Shown piece after piece: positions 15,995-24,036 of a stretch of DNA of 64,000 nt. The notes beneath the pieces were generated by a model. The model was not told the DNA's origin. It saw only the letters and a program-made list of their open reading frames with translations, and did no database searches. The stretch is from positions 24,033 through 88,032 of the forward strand of contig CAQZSK010000006.1 of assembly GCA_948934525.1 (NCBI GenBank), in the 5' to 3' direction. Every line of letters begins with the position of its first letter. Position 1 is the first letter of the stretch. Origin of the DNA: an uncultured Clostridia bacterium. GTDB lineage: Bacteria; Bacillota; Clostridia; TANB77; CAG-508. Made by a program: the position numbers and the translations under genes.

Positions 15995-17005
15995 GTGCAA
16001 GGGTATTTAAAATTCAAAGAGAAAGATGAAGAATTATATGAAATAGATATTATAGAAGAGCCTTCTGATAAAAAAGTAAAAAGGTTAATACAGTTATTGA
16101 TACATAGCTATTTAGGACTTGTTGTTAAAATAAAGAAATGGTTTCATATTATTACTGTAAAAGAAATCTATTCAGGGCTTATCTTTATTTTACCAATCTT
16201 AAGTTCAGAAAAAGGTATGCAAAAACATCTTAAAAAATGTATTCCGAAAATCAAAAAATTAATGAAAAAATATCAGATTTCTCAAGTAGTTTTGGCAGAA
16301 GAACTAAGGCAAAATGAATTATTGATGCAAATATTTCAAAATAATAGCAATACAGAAAGAAAAATACATATTTTAGATGGCAAAGAAGTTATGTTTTATC
16401 TCATTAAAGAAATTGTAGAATATATTTCAATTAAGCAGGAAAAAACAATAGAATTAGAAGAGCTATATTTGCTGATAAAGCAAGATAATTATCAATATCA
16501 GACCAATATTTTATCTTTAGCAGAGCATTTTAAAAATATTAATATTGTAACTCCTTCCTTAAAAACTTATCAGAAGCTAGCAAAGCAATTTGAAGAAAAA
16601 TATGATATTATAATACCAATAACCAATAATAAAAAGAAAAGTTTAAAAAGGGCTAAATGGGTTATCAATTTTGACTTGAATGCAGAAGAAATAAAGAAAT
16701 ATGCAATTAATCGAACTGCTACTATTATATATTTAAACAAAGAGGAAATTTATGAAGAAAGTAGTTTTGAAGGATTACATATTTGCCATGCAGGAATAGA
16801 TATATCACAAGAGATAAAAGATTTTTTTGATCATCAGGGATTACTAAACCAATGCCCTATTACTATTTTATACGAAAGTATCATTCAAAATAAAAAAAGT
16901 TTTAAACAAGTAAAAGAACAGATGAAAAGAGACTGTGTAAAAATTGAAAAGCTCTATGGGAGAAGAGGAATACTATCAGATAAAGAATATGCCAAAATGG
17001 GGTAG
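15995..17005 (+). CDS. conserved hypothetical protein
   Basis: About 336 residues, rich in Lys, Ile and Glu, without a recognisable family. Segments alternate helices and short strands; NIVTPSLKTYQKLAKQFEEKYDIIIPITN and KRAKWVINFDLNAEEIKKYAIN look like a Rossmann-type half, with a Lys-rich C-terminus. No signal peptide; one hydrophobic stretch at about 37-60 (LGLVVKIKKWFHIITVKEIYSGLIFILPIL) may be a core helix. GGAGGTG sits before TTG 15992 and GTG 15995; spacing favours GTG. Lies between the GH18 gene and greA, with its own terminator-linked start. Confidence 0.7.
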   Translation: MQGYLKFKEKDEELYEIDIIEEPSDKKVKRLIQLLIHSYLGLVVKIKKWFHIITVKEIYSGLIFILPILSSEKGMQKHLKKCIPKIKKLMKKYQISQVVLAEELRQNELLMQIFQNNSNTERKIHILDGKEVMFYLIKEIVEYISIKQEKTIELEELYLLIKQDNYQYQTNILSLAEHFKNINIVTPSLKTYQKLAKQFEEKYDIIIPITNNKKKSLKRAKWVINFDLNAEEIKKYAINRTATIIYLNKEEIYEESSFEGLHICHAGIDISQEIKDFFDHQGLLNQCPITILYESIIQNKKSFKQVKEQMKRDCVKIEKLYGRRGILSDKEYAKMG

Positions 17006-17029
17006 GAAGGAAATTTTTAAGCCATAGAC

Positions 17030-17058
17030 TTGACAAAATTGAAAATATTGTTTATAGT
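17030..17058 (+). promoter_or_regulatory. sigma-A promoter of greA
   Basis: TTGACA at 17030-17035, 17-base spacer, TATAGT at 17053-17058. Confidence 0.75.
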
Positions 17059-17070
17059 AATACACGTCAA

Positions 17071-17096
17071 TAACAGATTAGCAAAATAATCTGTTA
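17071..17096 (+). promoter_or_regulatory. hairpin in the greA leader
   Basis: A perfect 10-bp stem, TAACAGATTA with TAATCTGTTA, sits between the promoter and the greA start. It is followed by TCATTTTAT, a weak T tract. It could pause RNA polymerase and allow control by GreA itself. Confidence 0.5.
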
Positions 17097-17144
17097 TCAT
17101 TTTATGACAAAAGTTACTATGATTAACTAAAGGAGGAAAGACTC

Positions 17145-17621
17145 ATGGAGGATAAAGAAGTTTTATTAACACAAGAAGGATATGACAAATTAGAAAAGGA
17201 ATTAGATGAATTAAAGACGATCAAGAGAGCAGAAATTGCAGACAGAATAAAGATTGCATTAGGATATGGGGACTTATCTGAAAATTCTGAATATGATGAA
17301 GCAAAAAATGCACAAGCAGAAAATGAAACTAAAATTGCTGAATTAGAAAATAAACTTAGATATGCTAAAATTATTGATGAATCTGAAATTGATACAAAGA
17401 CTGTTCAAGTAGGAAATACAGTTAAATTGTTAGATGTAGAATTCAATGAAGAAGTTTGTTATACAATAGTTGGCTCTACTGAAGTAGATTTAGCACAAAA
17501 TAGAATTTCTAATGAATCACCAATTGGAGCTGCTATTCTAGGAGCTAAGAAAAACCAAACAATAGAAGTGCAAGCACCAGCAGGTGTAGTTCAATATAAA
17601 GTATTATCTATCACAAAATAA
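17145..17621 (+). CDS. greA: transcription elongation factor GreA
   Basis: 158 residues. N-terminal coiled coil with LTQEGYDKLEKELDEL and the acidic tip (GYGDLSENSEYDEAK) that enters the RNA polymerase secondary channel and stimulates cleavage of backtracked RNA; C-terminal domain VQVGNTVKLLD to GAAILGAKKNQTIEVQAPAG. Full length. AAAGGAGG precedes the ATG. Its stop abuts a palindromic repeat. Confidence 0.97.
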   Translation: MEDKEVLLTQEGYDKLEKELDELKTIKRAEIADRIKIALGYGDLSENSEYDEAKNAQAENETKIAELENKLRYAKIIDESEIDTKTVQVGNTVKLLDVEFNEEVCYTIVGSTEVDLAQNRISNESPIGAAILGAKKNQTIEVQAPAGVVQYKVLSITK

Positions 17622-17672
17622 TGTCGCACTTGGGGACGTTAGTTTATGCGACATGTGTCCCTGAGTACGACA
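17622..17672. repeat. palindromic repeat, TGTCGC subfamily
   Basis: 17622-17653 has arms TGTCGCA / TGCGACA around the same TTGGGGACGTTAGTTT core as the TGTCAG copies. A partial second unit (TGTGTCCCTGAGTACGACA) follows to 17672. It begins one base after the greA stop. Confidence 0.85.
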
Positions 17673-17676
17673 CTGT

Positions 17677-17711
17677 AAAAAATACACACTTGATTTAAAG
17701 TGTGTATTTTT
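17677..17711. terminator. bidirectional terminator between greA and deoD
   Basis: AAAAATACACACT pairs with AGTGTGTATTTTT around a short loop, with A and T tracts on both sides. Confidence 0.8.
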
Positions 17712-17731
17712 GATTTCGCATAGATCATTTT

Positions 17732-18442
17732 TTATATACTTTCTAATGCTAGCCTTATCATATCGTTTAAAGATTTTTCTCTTTCTTCAGAAGTACTTTC
17801 TTGTTGCTTATAATAAGAATCTACAACTGTTAGTAGACAAGAAGCTTGTTTCTTAAAATAATTAGCCATATAAAATAAAGCAAAAGCTTCCATCTCACAA
17901 GCAATAATATTCAAGTTTTTTGGAAAACGATTAATGAAGGCAGGAATATCTTCTAAATATCCATCAAAACATTCATTACACAAAGTGTTTCCCTTCACAT
18001 AAGGAATACTAATTTCTTTTGCAGTATTTTCGATCTGAACATTTAATTCTTCACTTGCATTTGCGATATGACAATCTGTTTCGTTCCAAGCATAAGCAAA
18101 ATTTCCCTCTGTATAAGATTTATCTACTAAGATAGTATCAAATAAATTTAAATCATTGTTGTAAGCTCCACAAGAACCAATACGAATAATTTTTTCCACA
18201 TCATAAAATTTGAATAATTCATAAGAATAAATTCCCATACTAGGCATTCCCATTCCAGAAGAAAAGACAGTTACTTCTTTTCCATGATAAGTACCTGTAT
18301 AGGCAAGCATATTTCTAACAGTATTTACTAATCTAGCATTTTCTAGAAAGTTTTCTGCAATGTATTTAGCACGTAAAGGGTCACCAGGCATTAATACAGT
18401 TTTTGCAATATCTTCTTTTTTGGCATTACAATGAATTGACAT
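17732..18442 (-). CDS. deoD: purine-nucleoside phosphorylase, DeoD type
   Basis: 236 residues from ATG 18442, chosen because GAGGAGG lies just before it; the upstream in-frame codons are not needed and DeoD proteins are of this length. MSIHCNAKKEDIAKTVLMPGDPLRAKYIAENF is the typical start; GMGMPSMGIYSYEL and IRIGSCGAY bind phosphate and base; IIACEMEAFALF binds ribose. It splits purine nucleosides with phosphate for salvage. The C-terminal catalytic stretch reads LTVVDSYYKQQEST, a variant of the usual LTVSDSL. Monocistronic. Confidence 0.93.
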   Translation of the reverse strand: MSIHCNAKKEDIAKTVLMPGDPLRAKYIAENFLENARLVNTVRNMLAYTGTYHGKEVTVFSSGMGMPSMGIYSYELFKFYDVEKIIRIGSCGAYNNDLNLFDTILVDKSYTEGNFAYAWNETDCHIANASEELNVQIENTAKEISIPYVKGNTLCNECFDGYLEDIPAFINRFPKNLNIIACEMEAFALFYMANYFKKQASCLLTVVDSYYKQQESTSEEREKSLNDMIRLALESI

Positions 18443-18548
18443 TTTTATTTCCTCCTCACAAGTAATTAGGTATTTTTTACTAATATATTTTTCAGTAAAA
18501 AGATTATATAATGAAAATAAAAAAATAGCAAATATTTTCATTTCGATC

Positions 18549-18578
18549 TTGACAATAGATAAATAACAGTGATAGTAT
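18549..18578 (+). promoter_or_regulatory. sigma-A promoter of pyrG
   Basis: TTGACA at 18549-18554 and TAGTAT at 18573-18578, spacer 18. Confidence 0.6.
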
Positions 18579-18587
18579 TAAAACCAT

Positions 18588-18641
18588 AATAGATTTAAAA
18601 AAAACCCAATTTTTCGGTTTGATTTTAAGTCTATTTTTTTC
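18588..18641 (+). terminator. attenuator in the pyrG leader
   Basis: ATAGATTTAAAA..AAACCC pairs with GGTTTGATTTTAAGTCTAT, followed by seven T, inside the untranslated leader about 50 bases before pyrG. Gram-positive pyrG genes are often controlled by CTP-dependent attenuation at such a hairpin; the GGG-start needed for the known reiterative mechanism is not evident here. Confidence 0.65.
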
Positions 18642-18691
18642 GTTTTAGGAAAAAATATCAATGTTTAAAGTAGGAATAAAGGAGGTAAGTT

Positions 18692-20293
18692 ATGGACACA
18701 AAATACATTTTTATTACAGGAGGAGTAGTATCTGGATTAGGAAAAGGAATTACAGCAGCATCACTTGGAAGATTATTAAAAAATAGAGGATACAAAGTGG
18801 CAAATCAAAAATTTGATCCATATTTGAATGTGGACCCAGGAACAATGAGCCCATATGAGCATGGGGAAGTGTTTGTTACAAACGATGGAGCAGAGACTGA
18901 TTTAGACTTAGGACATTATGAAAGATTTACAGATGAAAATTTAACAAAATATTCCTCTGTTACAACAGGTAGAATTTATTCTGAAGTTATTGAAAGAGAA
19001 AGAAGAGGAGACTATTTAGGAAAAACTGTACAAGTTATTCCACATATTACAAATGCTATTAAAGAAAAAGCATATAAATTTGAAAATACAGATGTAGATA
19101 TTGTTATTACCGAAATTGGAGGGACAGTAGGAGATATTGAAAGCTTACCATTTTTAGAAGCAATTCGCCAAATAGGATTAGAAAAACCAGAACATGATGT
19201 TATCTATATTCATGTAACACTTTTGCCATATATATATGGTTCAAATGAGCTGAAATCAAAACCAACACAACATTCAGTAAAAGAATTACAGTCTATTGGA
19301 ATCAAACCAGATATTTTAGTATGTAGAGCAGAACAAGACATAGATGATTCTATGCGTAACAAATTAGCTTTATTTTGCAATGTAAAGAAGGAAGATGTTA
19401 TTCAAAATAAAACAGTTAAGGATTTATATGAAGTACCACTTATGCTAGAAAAAGAAGGACTAGCACATAGAGTTTGTGAAAAGCTAGAATTAAATGACAA
19501 ACCAGACAATAAGAATTGGGAAAATATGATAGAAAATATTAAGAATTTAAAAGACGAGAAAGTTTCTATTGCTATTGTTGGTAAATATGTGAAACTAGAA
19601 GACTCCTATTTATCAGTTGCAGAAAGTATTAAACATGGAGGATTTGCAAATAGTTGCAAAGTAGAGGTTGCATTTGTAGACTGTGAAGGAATTACAAAGG
19701 AAAATGTAAAAGAGAAATTAGGGCAATATGGTGGAATTATTGTGCCAGGAGGATTTGGAAACAGAGGTATTGAAGGAAAGATAGCGACCATACAATATGT
19801 TAGAGAAAATAAAGTGCCATTTTTAGGAATTTGTTTGGGAATGCAAATGGCAGTTGTTGAATTTGCAAGACATGTTTTGGAATATGAAGATGCTAATTCC
19901 GAAGAATTTGATGAAACGACTGAGCATCCAGTAATTCATATTATGGAAGACCAAGTACATGTAGCTAAAAAAGGAGGTACCATGAGGCTTGGGGCATATC
20001 CTTGTCATATTCAAAAAGGAAGCCTAGCAGAGAAGGTATATGGCAGCTTAGAAATTTCAGAAAGACATAGACACCGTTTTGAGTATAATAATGATTATAG
20101 AGAAGTGATGGAACAAAAAGGGCTTATTTGCTCAGGGCTATCACCAGATGGAAGCTTGGTGGAAATTGTGGAATTAAAAGACCATCCATATTTTATAGCT
20201 AGCCAATTCCATCCAGAATTTCAATCAAGACCAGATAGGCCTCAACCATTATTCGTAAATTTAGTTAAGGCTGCAAAGGCAAGAAAAAGATAA
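18692..20293 (+). CDS. pyrG: CTP synthase
   Basis: 533 residues. N-terminal synthetase domain with KYIFITGGVVSGLGKGITAASLG (P-loop) and EIGGTVGDIES; C-terminal class I glutaminase domain with GGFGNRG, catalytic Cys in FLGICLGMQ and the His/Glu pair in SQFHPEFQSRP. It makes CTP from UTP, ATP and glutamine. AAAGGAGG precedes the ATG. Preceded by an attenuator hairpin. Confidence 0.98.
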   Translation: MDTKYIFITGGVVSGLGKGITAASLGRLLKNRGYKVANQKFDPYLNVDPGTMSPYEHGEVFVTNDGAETDLDLGHYERFTDENLTKYSSVTTGRIYSEVIERERRGDYLGKTVQVIPHITNAIKEKAYKFENTDVDIVITEIGGTVGDIESLPFLEAIRQIGLEKPEHDVIYIHVTLLPYIYGSNELKSKPTQHSVKELQSIGIKPDILVCRAEQDIDDSMRNKLALFCNVKKEDVIQNKTVKDLYEVPLMLEKEGLAHRVCEKLELNDKPDNKNWENMIENIKNLKDEKVSIAIVGKYVKLEDSYLSVAESIKHGGFANSCKVEVAFVDCEGITKENVKEKLGQYGGIIVPGGFGNRGIEGKIATIQYVRENKVPFLGICLGMQMAVVEFARHVLEYEDANSEEFDETTEHPVIHIMEDQVHVAKKGGTMRLGAYPCHIQKGSLAEKVYGSLEISERHRHRFEYNNDYREVMEQKGLICSGLSPDGSLVEIVELKDHPYFIASQFHPEFQSRPDRPQPLFVNLVKAAKARKR

Positions 20294-20327
20294 TTGTGAA
20301 AATAATATGAAAAATTAGAATACCCAC

Positions 20328-20356
20328 TTGACATTTTAAATGAATGGGTATAAATT
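20328..20356 (+). promoter_or_regulatory. promoter of groES-groEL
   Basis: TTGACA at 20328-20333 with TATAAA (20349-20354, spacer 15) or TAAATT (20351-20356, spacer 17) as -10, directly before the CIRCE site. Confidence 0.6.
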
Positions 20357-20357
20357 A

Positions 20358-20384
20358 TTAGCAGTCAAAATTAATGACTGCTAA
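20358..20384. promoter_or_regulatory. CIRCE operator for HrcA
   Basis: TTAGCAGTC-N9-GACTGCTAA. This is the CIRCE inverted repeat (consensus TTAGCACTC-N9-GAGTGCTAA) with one symmetric change in each arm. It lies at the groES transcription start, so heat-shock repression by HrcA is expected. Confidence 0.9.
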
Positions 20385-20499
20385 CTTTATAGAAGAAAAA
20401 GCTAGCAAAACGTAATATACAAGCATTTTGCTCTTCTAAAATATAGAAATTAGCATATAATGAAGCAGAGTGTTTCAAGTAAAAAAGGAGGTATTTTTT

Positions 20500-20781
20500 A
20501 TGTTAAAACCATTAGGAACCAGAGTTGTAGTAAAAATGGTAGAAGCAGAAGAAACCACCAAAAGTGGTCTCATCATTACAAGTAAATCAGAAGAAAAATC
20601 TCAAATAGCAGAGGTTATTAAAGTTGGATCTGGATTAGAAGAAGATGGAAAAAAAGTTCCAATGCAAGTAAAAGAAGGAGATAAAGTTGTTCTAAATCAA
20701 TACGCAGGAACAACTATAAAATATGAGGGCGAAGAATACGTTATTGTAAAAGAAAACGATATTCTTGCAATAGCAGAATAA
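20500..20781 (+). CDS. groES: co-chaperonin GroES
   Basis: 93 residues from ATG 20500 (after AAAAAAGGAGG; the upstream codons from 20470 are not needed). MLKPLGTRVVVKMVEAEETTKSGLIIT is the normal start, the mobile loop lies at residues ~17-30, and VKEGDKVVLNQYAGT and EYVIVKENDILAI complete the fold. Caps GroEL. CIRCE-controlled; separated from groEL by an inserted repeat element. Confidence 0.96.
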   Translation: MLKPLGTRVVVKMVEAEETTKSGLIITSKSEEKSQIAEVIKVGSGLEEDGKKVPMQVKEGDKVVLNQYAGTTIKYEGEEYVIVKENDILAIAE

Positions 20782-20942
20782 GGAGGAAAAAGTATGGCAA
20801 AAGAGATTAAGTTAGCTGTGTGAAGTGAAACGAGCTACAGATGACTTATGCAATTGAGTGGAAGCGAAATTGTAATCTTTAGAAAAAAGCCAGAAGAAGT
20901 ATAGAAATTTGAAGGAGGAAAAAGTATGGCAAAAGAGATTAA
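20780..20942 (+). repeat. insertion with duplicated groEL start region
   Basis: A 31-base sequence starting AAGGAGGAAAAAGTATGGC (ribosome site, ATG and first codons of groEL) occurs at 20780-20810 and again at 20912-20942. Between the copies lie 101 bases (20811-20911) starting GTTAGCTGTGTGAAGTG. The first copy would be translated as MAKEIKLAV and then stop (TGA 20821-20823). The inserted sequence is related to 43908-43968 in inverse orientation. Confidence 0.85.
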
Positions 20943-22557
20943 ATTTGGGGAAGATGCAAGAAAAAGCCTATTAAATGGTGTTAATAAATTAGCAGATACT
21001 GTAAAAGTAACATTAGGACCAAAAGGAAGAAATGTTGTATTAGATAAAAAGTTTGGTGCACCACTTATTACAAATGATGGTGTTACCATTGCAAAAGAAA
21101 TAGAATTAGATGACCCATATGAAAACATGGGAGCACAAATAGTAAAAGAGGTTTCTATTAAAACCAATGATATAGCAGGAGATGGTACTACAACAGCTAT
21201 GGTATTAGCACAAAATATGATTCGTGAAGGTGTAAAAAATGTAGCAGCTGGTGGTGATCCAATGGCAATCAAAAGAGGTATGGACAAAACAGTACAAGAA
21301 GCTATAAGTGCTTTAAAAGAAAGTAGTGTTCAAATCAATGGAAAGGAAGACATTGCAAGAGTTGCAAGTATTTCTGCTAATAATGACGAAGTAGGAGAAC
21401 TTATTTCAGAAGCAATGGAAAAAGTTTCTAAAGATGGAGTTATTACAATTGAAGAATCTAAGACATCTCAAACAGAATTAAATGTAGTAGAAGGAATGCA
21501 ATTTAATAAAGGTTATGTTTCTCCATATATGGTTACAGATACAGAAAAAATGGAAGCAATTGTAGATAATCCATATATCTTAATTACAGACAAAAAGATT
21601 AGCAATATTCAAGAAATTTTACCTTTATTAGAAGGTTTAATGCAACAATCTGGAAAATTAGTTATCATTTGTGATGACATTGAGGGAGAAGCATTATCTA
21701 CTCTAATTCTAAACAAATTAAGAGGTGTTATTAATGTAGTAGCAGTAAAAGCTCCTGGATATGGAGATAAGAGAAAACAAATGCTAGAAGATATTAGCAT
21801 TTTAACAGGTGGAGAGGTTATCACAGCTGATTTGGGATTAGAATTAAAAGATACAACTATCGAACAATTAGGTAGAGCAAGACAAATTAAAGTACAAAAA
21901 GAAAATACTATTATTGTAGATGGTATGGGAGATAAAGAGCAAATAGATAATAGAGTTGCACAATTAAAAGCACAAATTGCAGAAGAAAAAAGTTCATTTG
22001 AAAAAGAAAATTTACAAGAACGTCTAGCAAAGATTGCTGGAGGTGTAGCTGTAATTGGTGTTGGAGCTGCAACAGAAGTAGAAATGAAAGATAGAAAATT
22101 AAGAATAGAGGACGCTTTATCTGCAACAAAAGCGGCAGTTGAAGAAGGAATTGTACCAGGTGGTGGAACAGCATATATTGACATTATTCCTAAAGTAGAA
22201 AAGGTAGTAGAAACATTAGAAGGAGACGAGAAAATAGGTGGAAGAATTATCCTAAGAGCATTAGAAGAACCAGTAAGACAAATTGCAGTAAATGCTGGAT
22301 TAGAACCATCTGTTATCTTAGAGAAAGTAAAGAATAGTCCAAATGGTGTTGGATTTGATGCTGCAACAGAGCAATATGTAGATATGAAGAAAACAGGAAT
22401 TGTAGATCCAACTAAAGTTTCAAGAAGTGCTATTCAAAATGCAGTATCAATTGCATCTATGATTTTAACTACAGAAAGTATAGTGACAGATAAAAAAGAG
22501 CCAGAAAGTTGTAAATGTGGACATAATGACCACGAAGATATGAATGGAATGTATTAA
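20926..22557 (+). CDS. groEL: chaperonin GroEL
   Basis: 543 residues: MAKEIKFGEDARKSLLNGVNKLADTVKVTLGPKGRNVV, ATP-binding DGTTTAMVLA, apical domain near 190-375, VPGGGTAYIDI. The C-terminus EPESCKCGHNDHEDMNGMY replaces the usual Gly-Gly-Met tail by a Cys/His-bearing stretch ending in GMY. It folds proteins in an ATP-driven cage with GroES. The start at 20926 is set by the second copy of the duplicated ribosome-binding site. Confidence 0.98.
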   Translation: MAKEIKFGEDARKSLLNGVNKLADTVKVTLGPKGRNVVLDKKFGAPLITNDGVTIAKEIELDDPYENMGAQIVKEVSIKTNDIAGDGTTTAMVLAQNMIREGVKNVAAGGDPMAIKRGMDKTVQEAISALKESSVQINGKEDIARVASISANNDEVGELISEAMEKVSKDGVITIEESKTSQTELNVVEGMQFNKGYVSPYMVTDTEKMEAIVDNPYILITDKKISNIQEILPLLEGLMQQSGKLVIICDDIEGEALSTLILNKLRGVINVVAVKAPGYGDKRKQMLEDISILTGGEVITADLGLELKDTTIEQLGRARQIKVQKENTIIVDGMGDKEQIDNRVAQLKAQIAEEKSSFEKENLQERLAKIAGGVAVIGVGAATEVEMKDRKLRIEDALSATKAAVEEGIVPGGGTAYIDIIPKVEKVVETLEGDEKIGGRIILRALEEPVRQIAVNAGLEPSVILEKVKNSPNGVGFDAATEQYVDMKKTGIVDPTKVSRSAIQNAVSIASMILTTESIVTDKKEPESCKCGHNDHEDMNGMY

Positions 22558-22562
22558 AATAA

Positions 22563-22615
22563 GTGTCAGGTTGGGGACGTTCCTTTTCCTGACACTTTTG
22601 TCATGTTAGGGACAT
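22563..22615. repeat. palindromic repeat with GTGTCAGG arms
   Basis: GTGTCAGG at 22563-22570 and CCTGACAC at 22588-22595 around TTGGGGACGTTCC, followed by a degenerate second unit with TGTCATGTTAGGGACA. It starts five bases after the groEL stop. Confidence 0.8.
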
Positions 22616-22689
22616 ACTTTAAATTGTTGCTTTACTTTTAACACTTATCAAGCTATAATAGAGAAAAAACTAAGAAAAGGAATTAGAAG

Positions 22690-23994
22690 ATGAAACAAAA
22701 AACAGTAGCATTTTGTACTTTGGGGTGTAAGGTAAATCAGTATGAAACCAATGCCATGATGCAAAGTTTTATGCAAAATGGGTATGAAATAGTAGCATTT
22801 GATGAAAAAGCAGATATTTATGTGGTAAATACTTGTACGGTAACAAATATGGCAGATAAAAAATCAAGGCAAATGCTAAGAAGAGTTAAAGAAATTAATC
22901 CAAACTCTATTTTAGTGGCAGTGGGATGTTATGTACAAGTATCAAAAGAAAAGTTGAAAGAAATACCTGAAATCGATTTGATTTTAGGAGTAAATGAAAA
23001 AAGTAAAATTATAGAATATGTAGAACGACTAAGTATAGCTGAACAAAATTTGTCGGTACAAGTTTCAGATATAGAAAGACAAGGAGAGTTTACAGAATTT
23101 GGAGTAGTTACATATACTGAAAAAACAAGAGCAGTGATAAAAGTGCAAGATGGATGCAATCAATTTTGCTCTTATTGTATTATTCCTTATGCTAGAGGTC
23201 GTATTAGAAGCAGAAAACCAGAATGGGTAATAGAAGAAATAACAAAAATTGCTCAAAAAGGAATTAAAGAAGTTGTTTTAACAGGAATTCACTTAACATC
23301 CTATGGGAAAGATTTTAAACCTAAGGAATTTTATTTAATAGATTTACTAGAAGAAATACAAAAAATAGAAGGAATTGAAAGAATTCGTTTAGGTTCCTTA
23401 GAACCAACTTTAATCACAGAAGAATTTGTAAAAAGATTAGCTAAGCTTTCTAAAGTATGTGCTCAATTTCATTTGTCTTTACAAAGTGGATGTAATGCAA
23501 CATTAAAAAGAATGAATAGAAAATATACTATAGAAGAGTTTGAAAGAGGGGTAGAACTTTTAAGAAAAGTTTATCCTGAAGTGCACTTGACAACAGATGT
23601 TATAGTAGGATTTCCACAGGAAACGGAGGAAGAGTTTCAAAAAACATATGAGTTTTTGAAAAAGATTAGATTTTATAAAATGCATATTTTTAAGTATTCA
23701 CCAAGAAATGGTACAGTAGCAGCTAAAATGCCAAATCAAATTGATGGGAATATCAAGGAAGAAAGAAGTAACCAGTTGATGGAGCTTTCTAATAAAAATG
23801 AAGAAGAATATCAAAAACAATACATAGGAAAGCAAGTAGAAGTTTTACTAGAAGATAGAGAGGGAGAATATATTAAAGGGCACACTACTAATTACATGGT
23901 AGTAAAAGTAAAAACTGAGAAAGAATTAGAAAATACAGTTCAGAGAATGACAATCACGGATACAGAAAATTTAGAGCTAATTGGAGAGCTTTAA
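22690..23994 (+). CDS. mtaB: tRNA t6A37 methylthiotransferase MtaB
   Basis: 434 residues. N-terminal UPF0004 domain with CTLGCKVNQYET and Cys ligands at VNTCTVTN and GCYVQ; radical-SAM core CNQFCSYCIIPYARG (CxxxCxxC); C-terminal TRAM-like region. KVNQYET and overall length mark the MtaB branch, which makes ms2t6A in tRNAs reading ANN codons. The start is weakly marked (AAAAGG then GAAG before ATG). Monocistronic; a repeat and 75 bases separate it from groEL. Confidence 0.93.
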   Translation: MKQKTVAFCTLGCKVNQYETNAMMQSFMQNGYEIVAFDEKADIYVVNTCTVTNMADKKSRQMLRRVKEINPNSILVAVGCYVQVSKEKLKEIPEIDLILGVNEKSKIIEYVERLSIAEQNLSVQVSDIERQGEFTEFGVVTYTEKTRAVIKVQDGCNQFCSYCIIPYARGRIRSRKPEWVIEEITKIAQKGIKEVVLTGIHLTSYGKDFKPKEFYLIDLLEEIQKIEGIERIRLGSLEPTLITEEFVKRLAKLSKVCAQFHLSLQSGCNATLKRMNRKYTIEEFERGVELLRKVYPEVHLTTDVIVGFPQETEEEFQKTYEFLKKIRFYKMHIFKYSPRNGTVAAKMPNQIDGNIKEERSNQLMELSNKNEEEYQKQYIGKQVEVLLEDREGEYIKGHTTNYMVVKVKTEKELENTVQRMTITDTENLELIGEL

Positions 23995-24036
23995 TTAAAA
24001 ATAAGAAATAGAAGAAATTAAAATGATGATGTTATT

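Noticed and set aside
20974..22184. Long ORFs opposite groEL and similar antisense ORFs elsewhere
   Set aside because: They mirror codon structure of strongly biased genes, lack ribosome sites and resemble no family.
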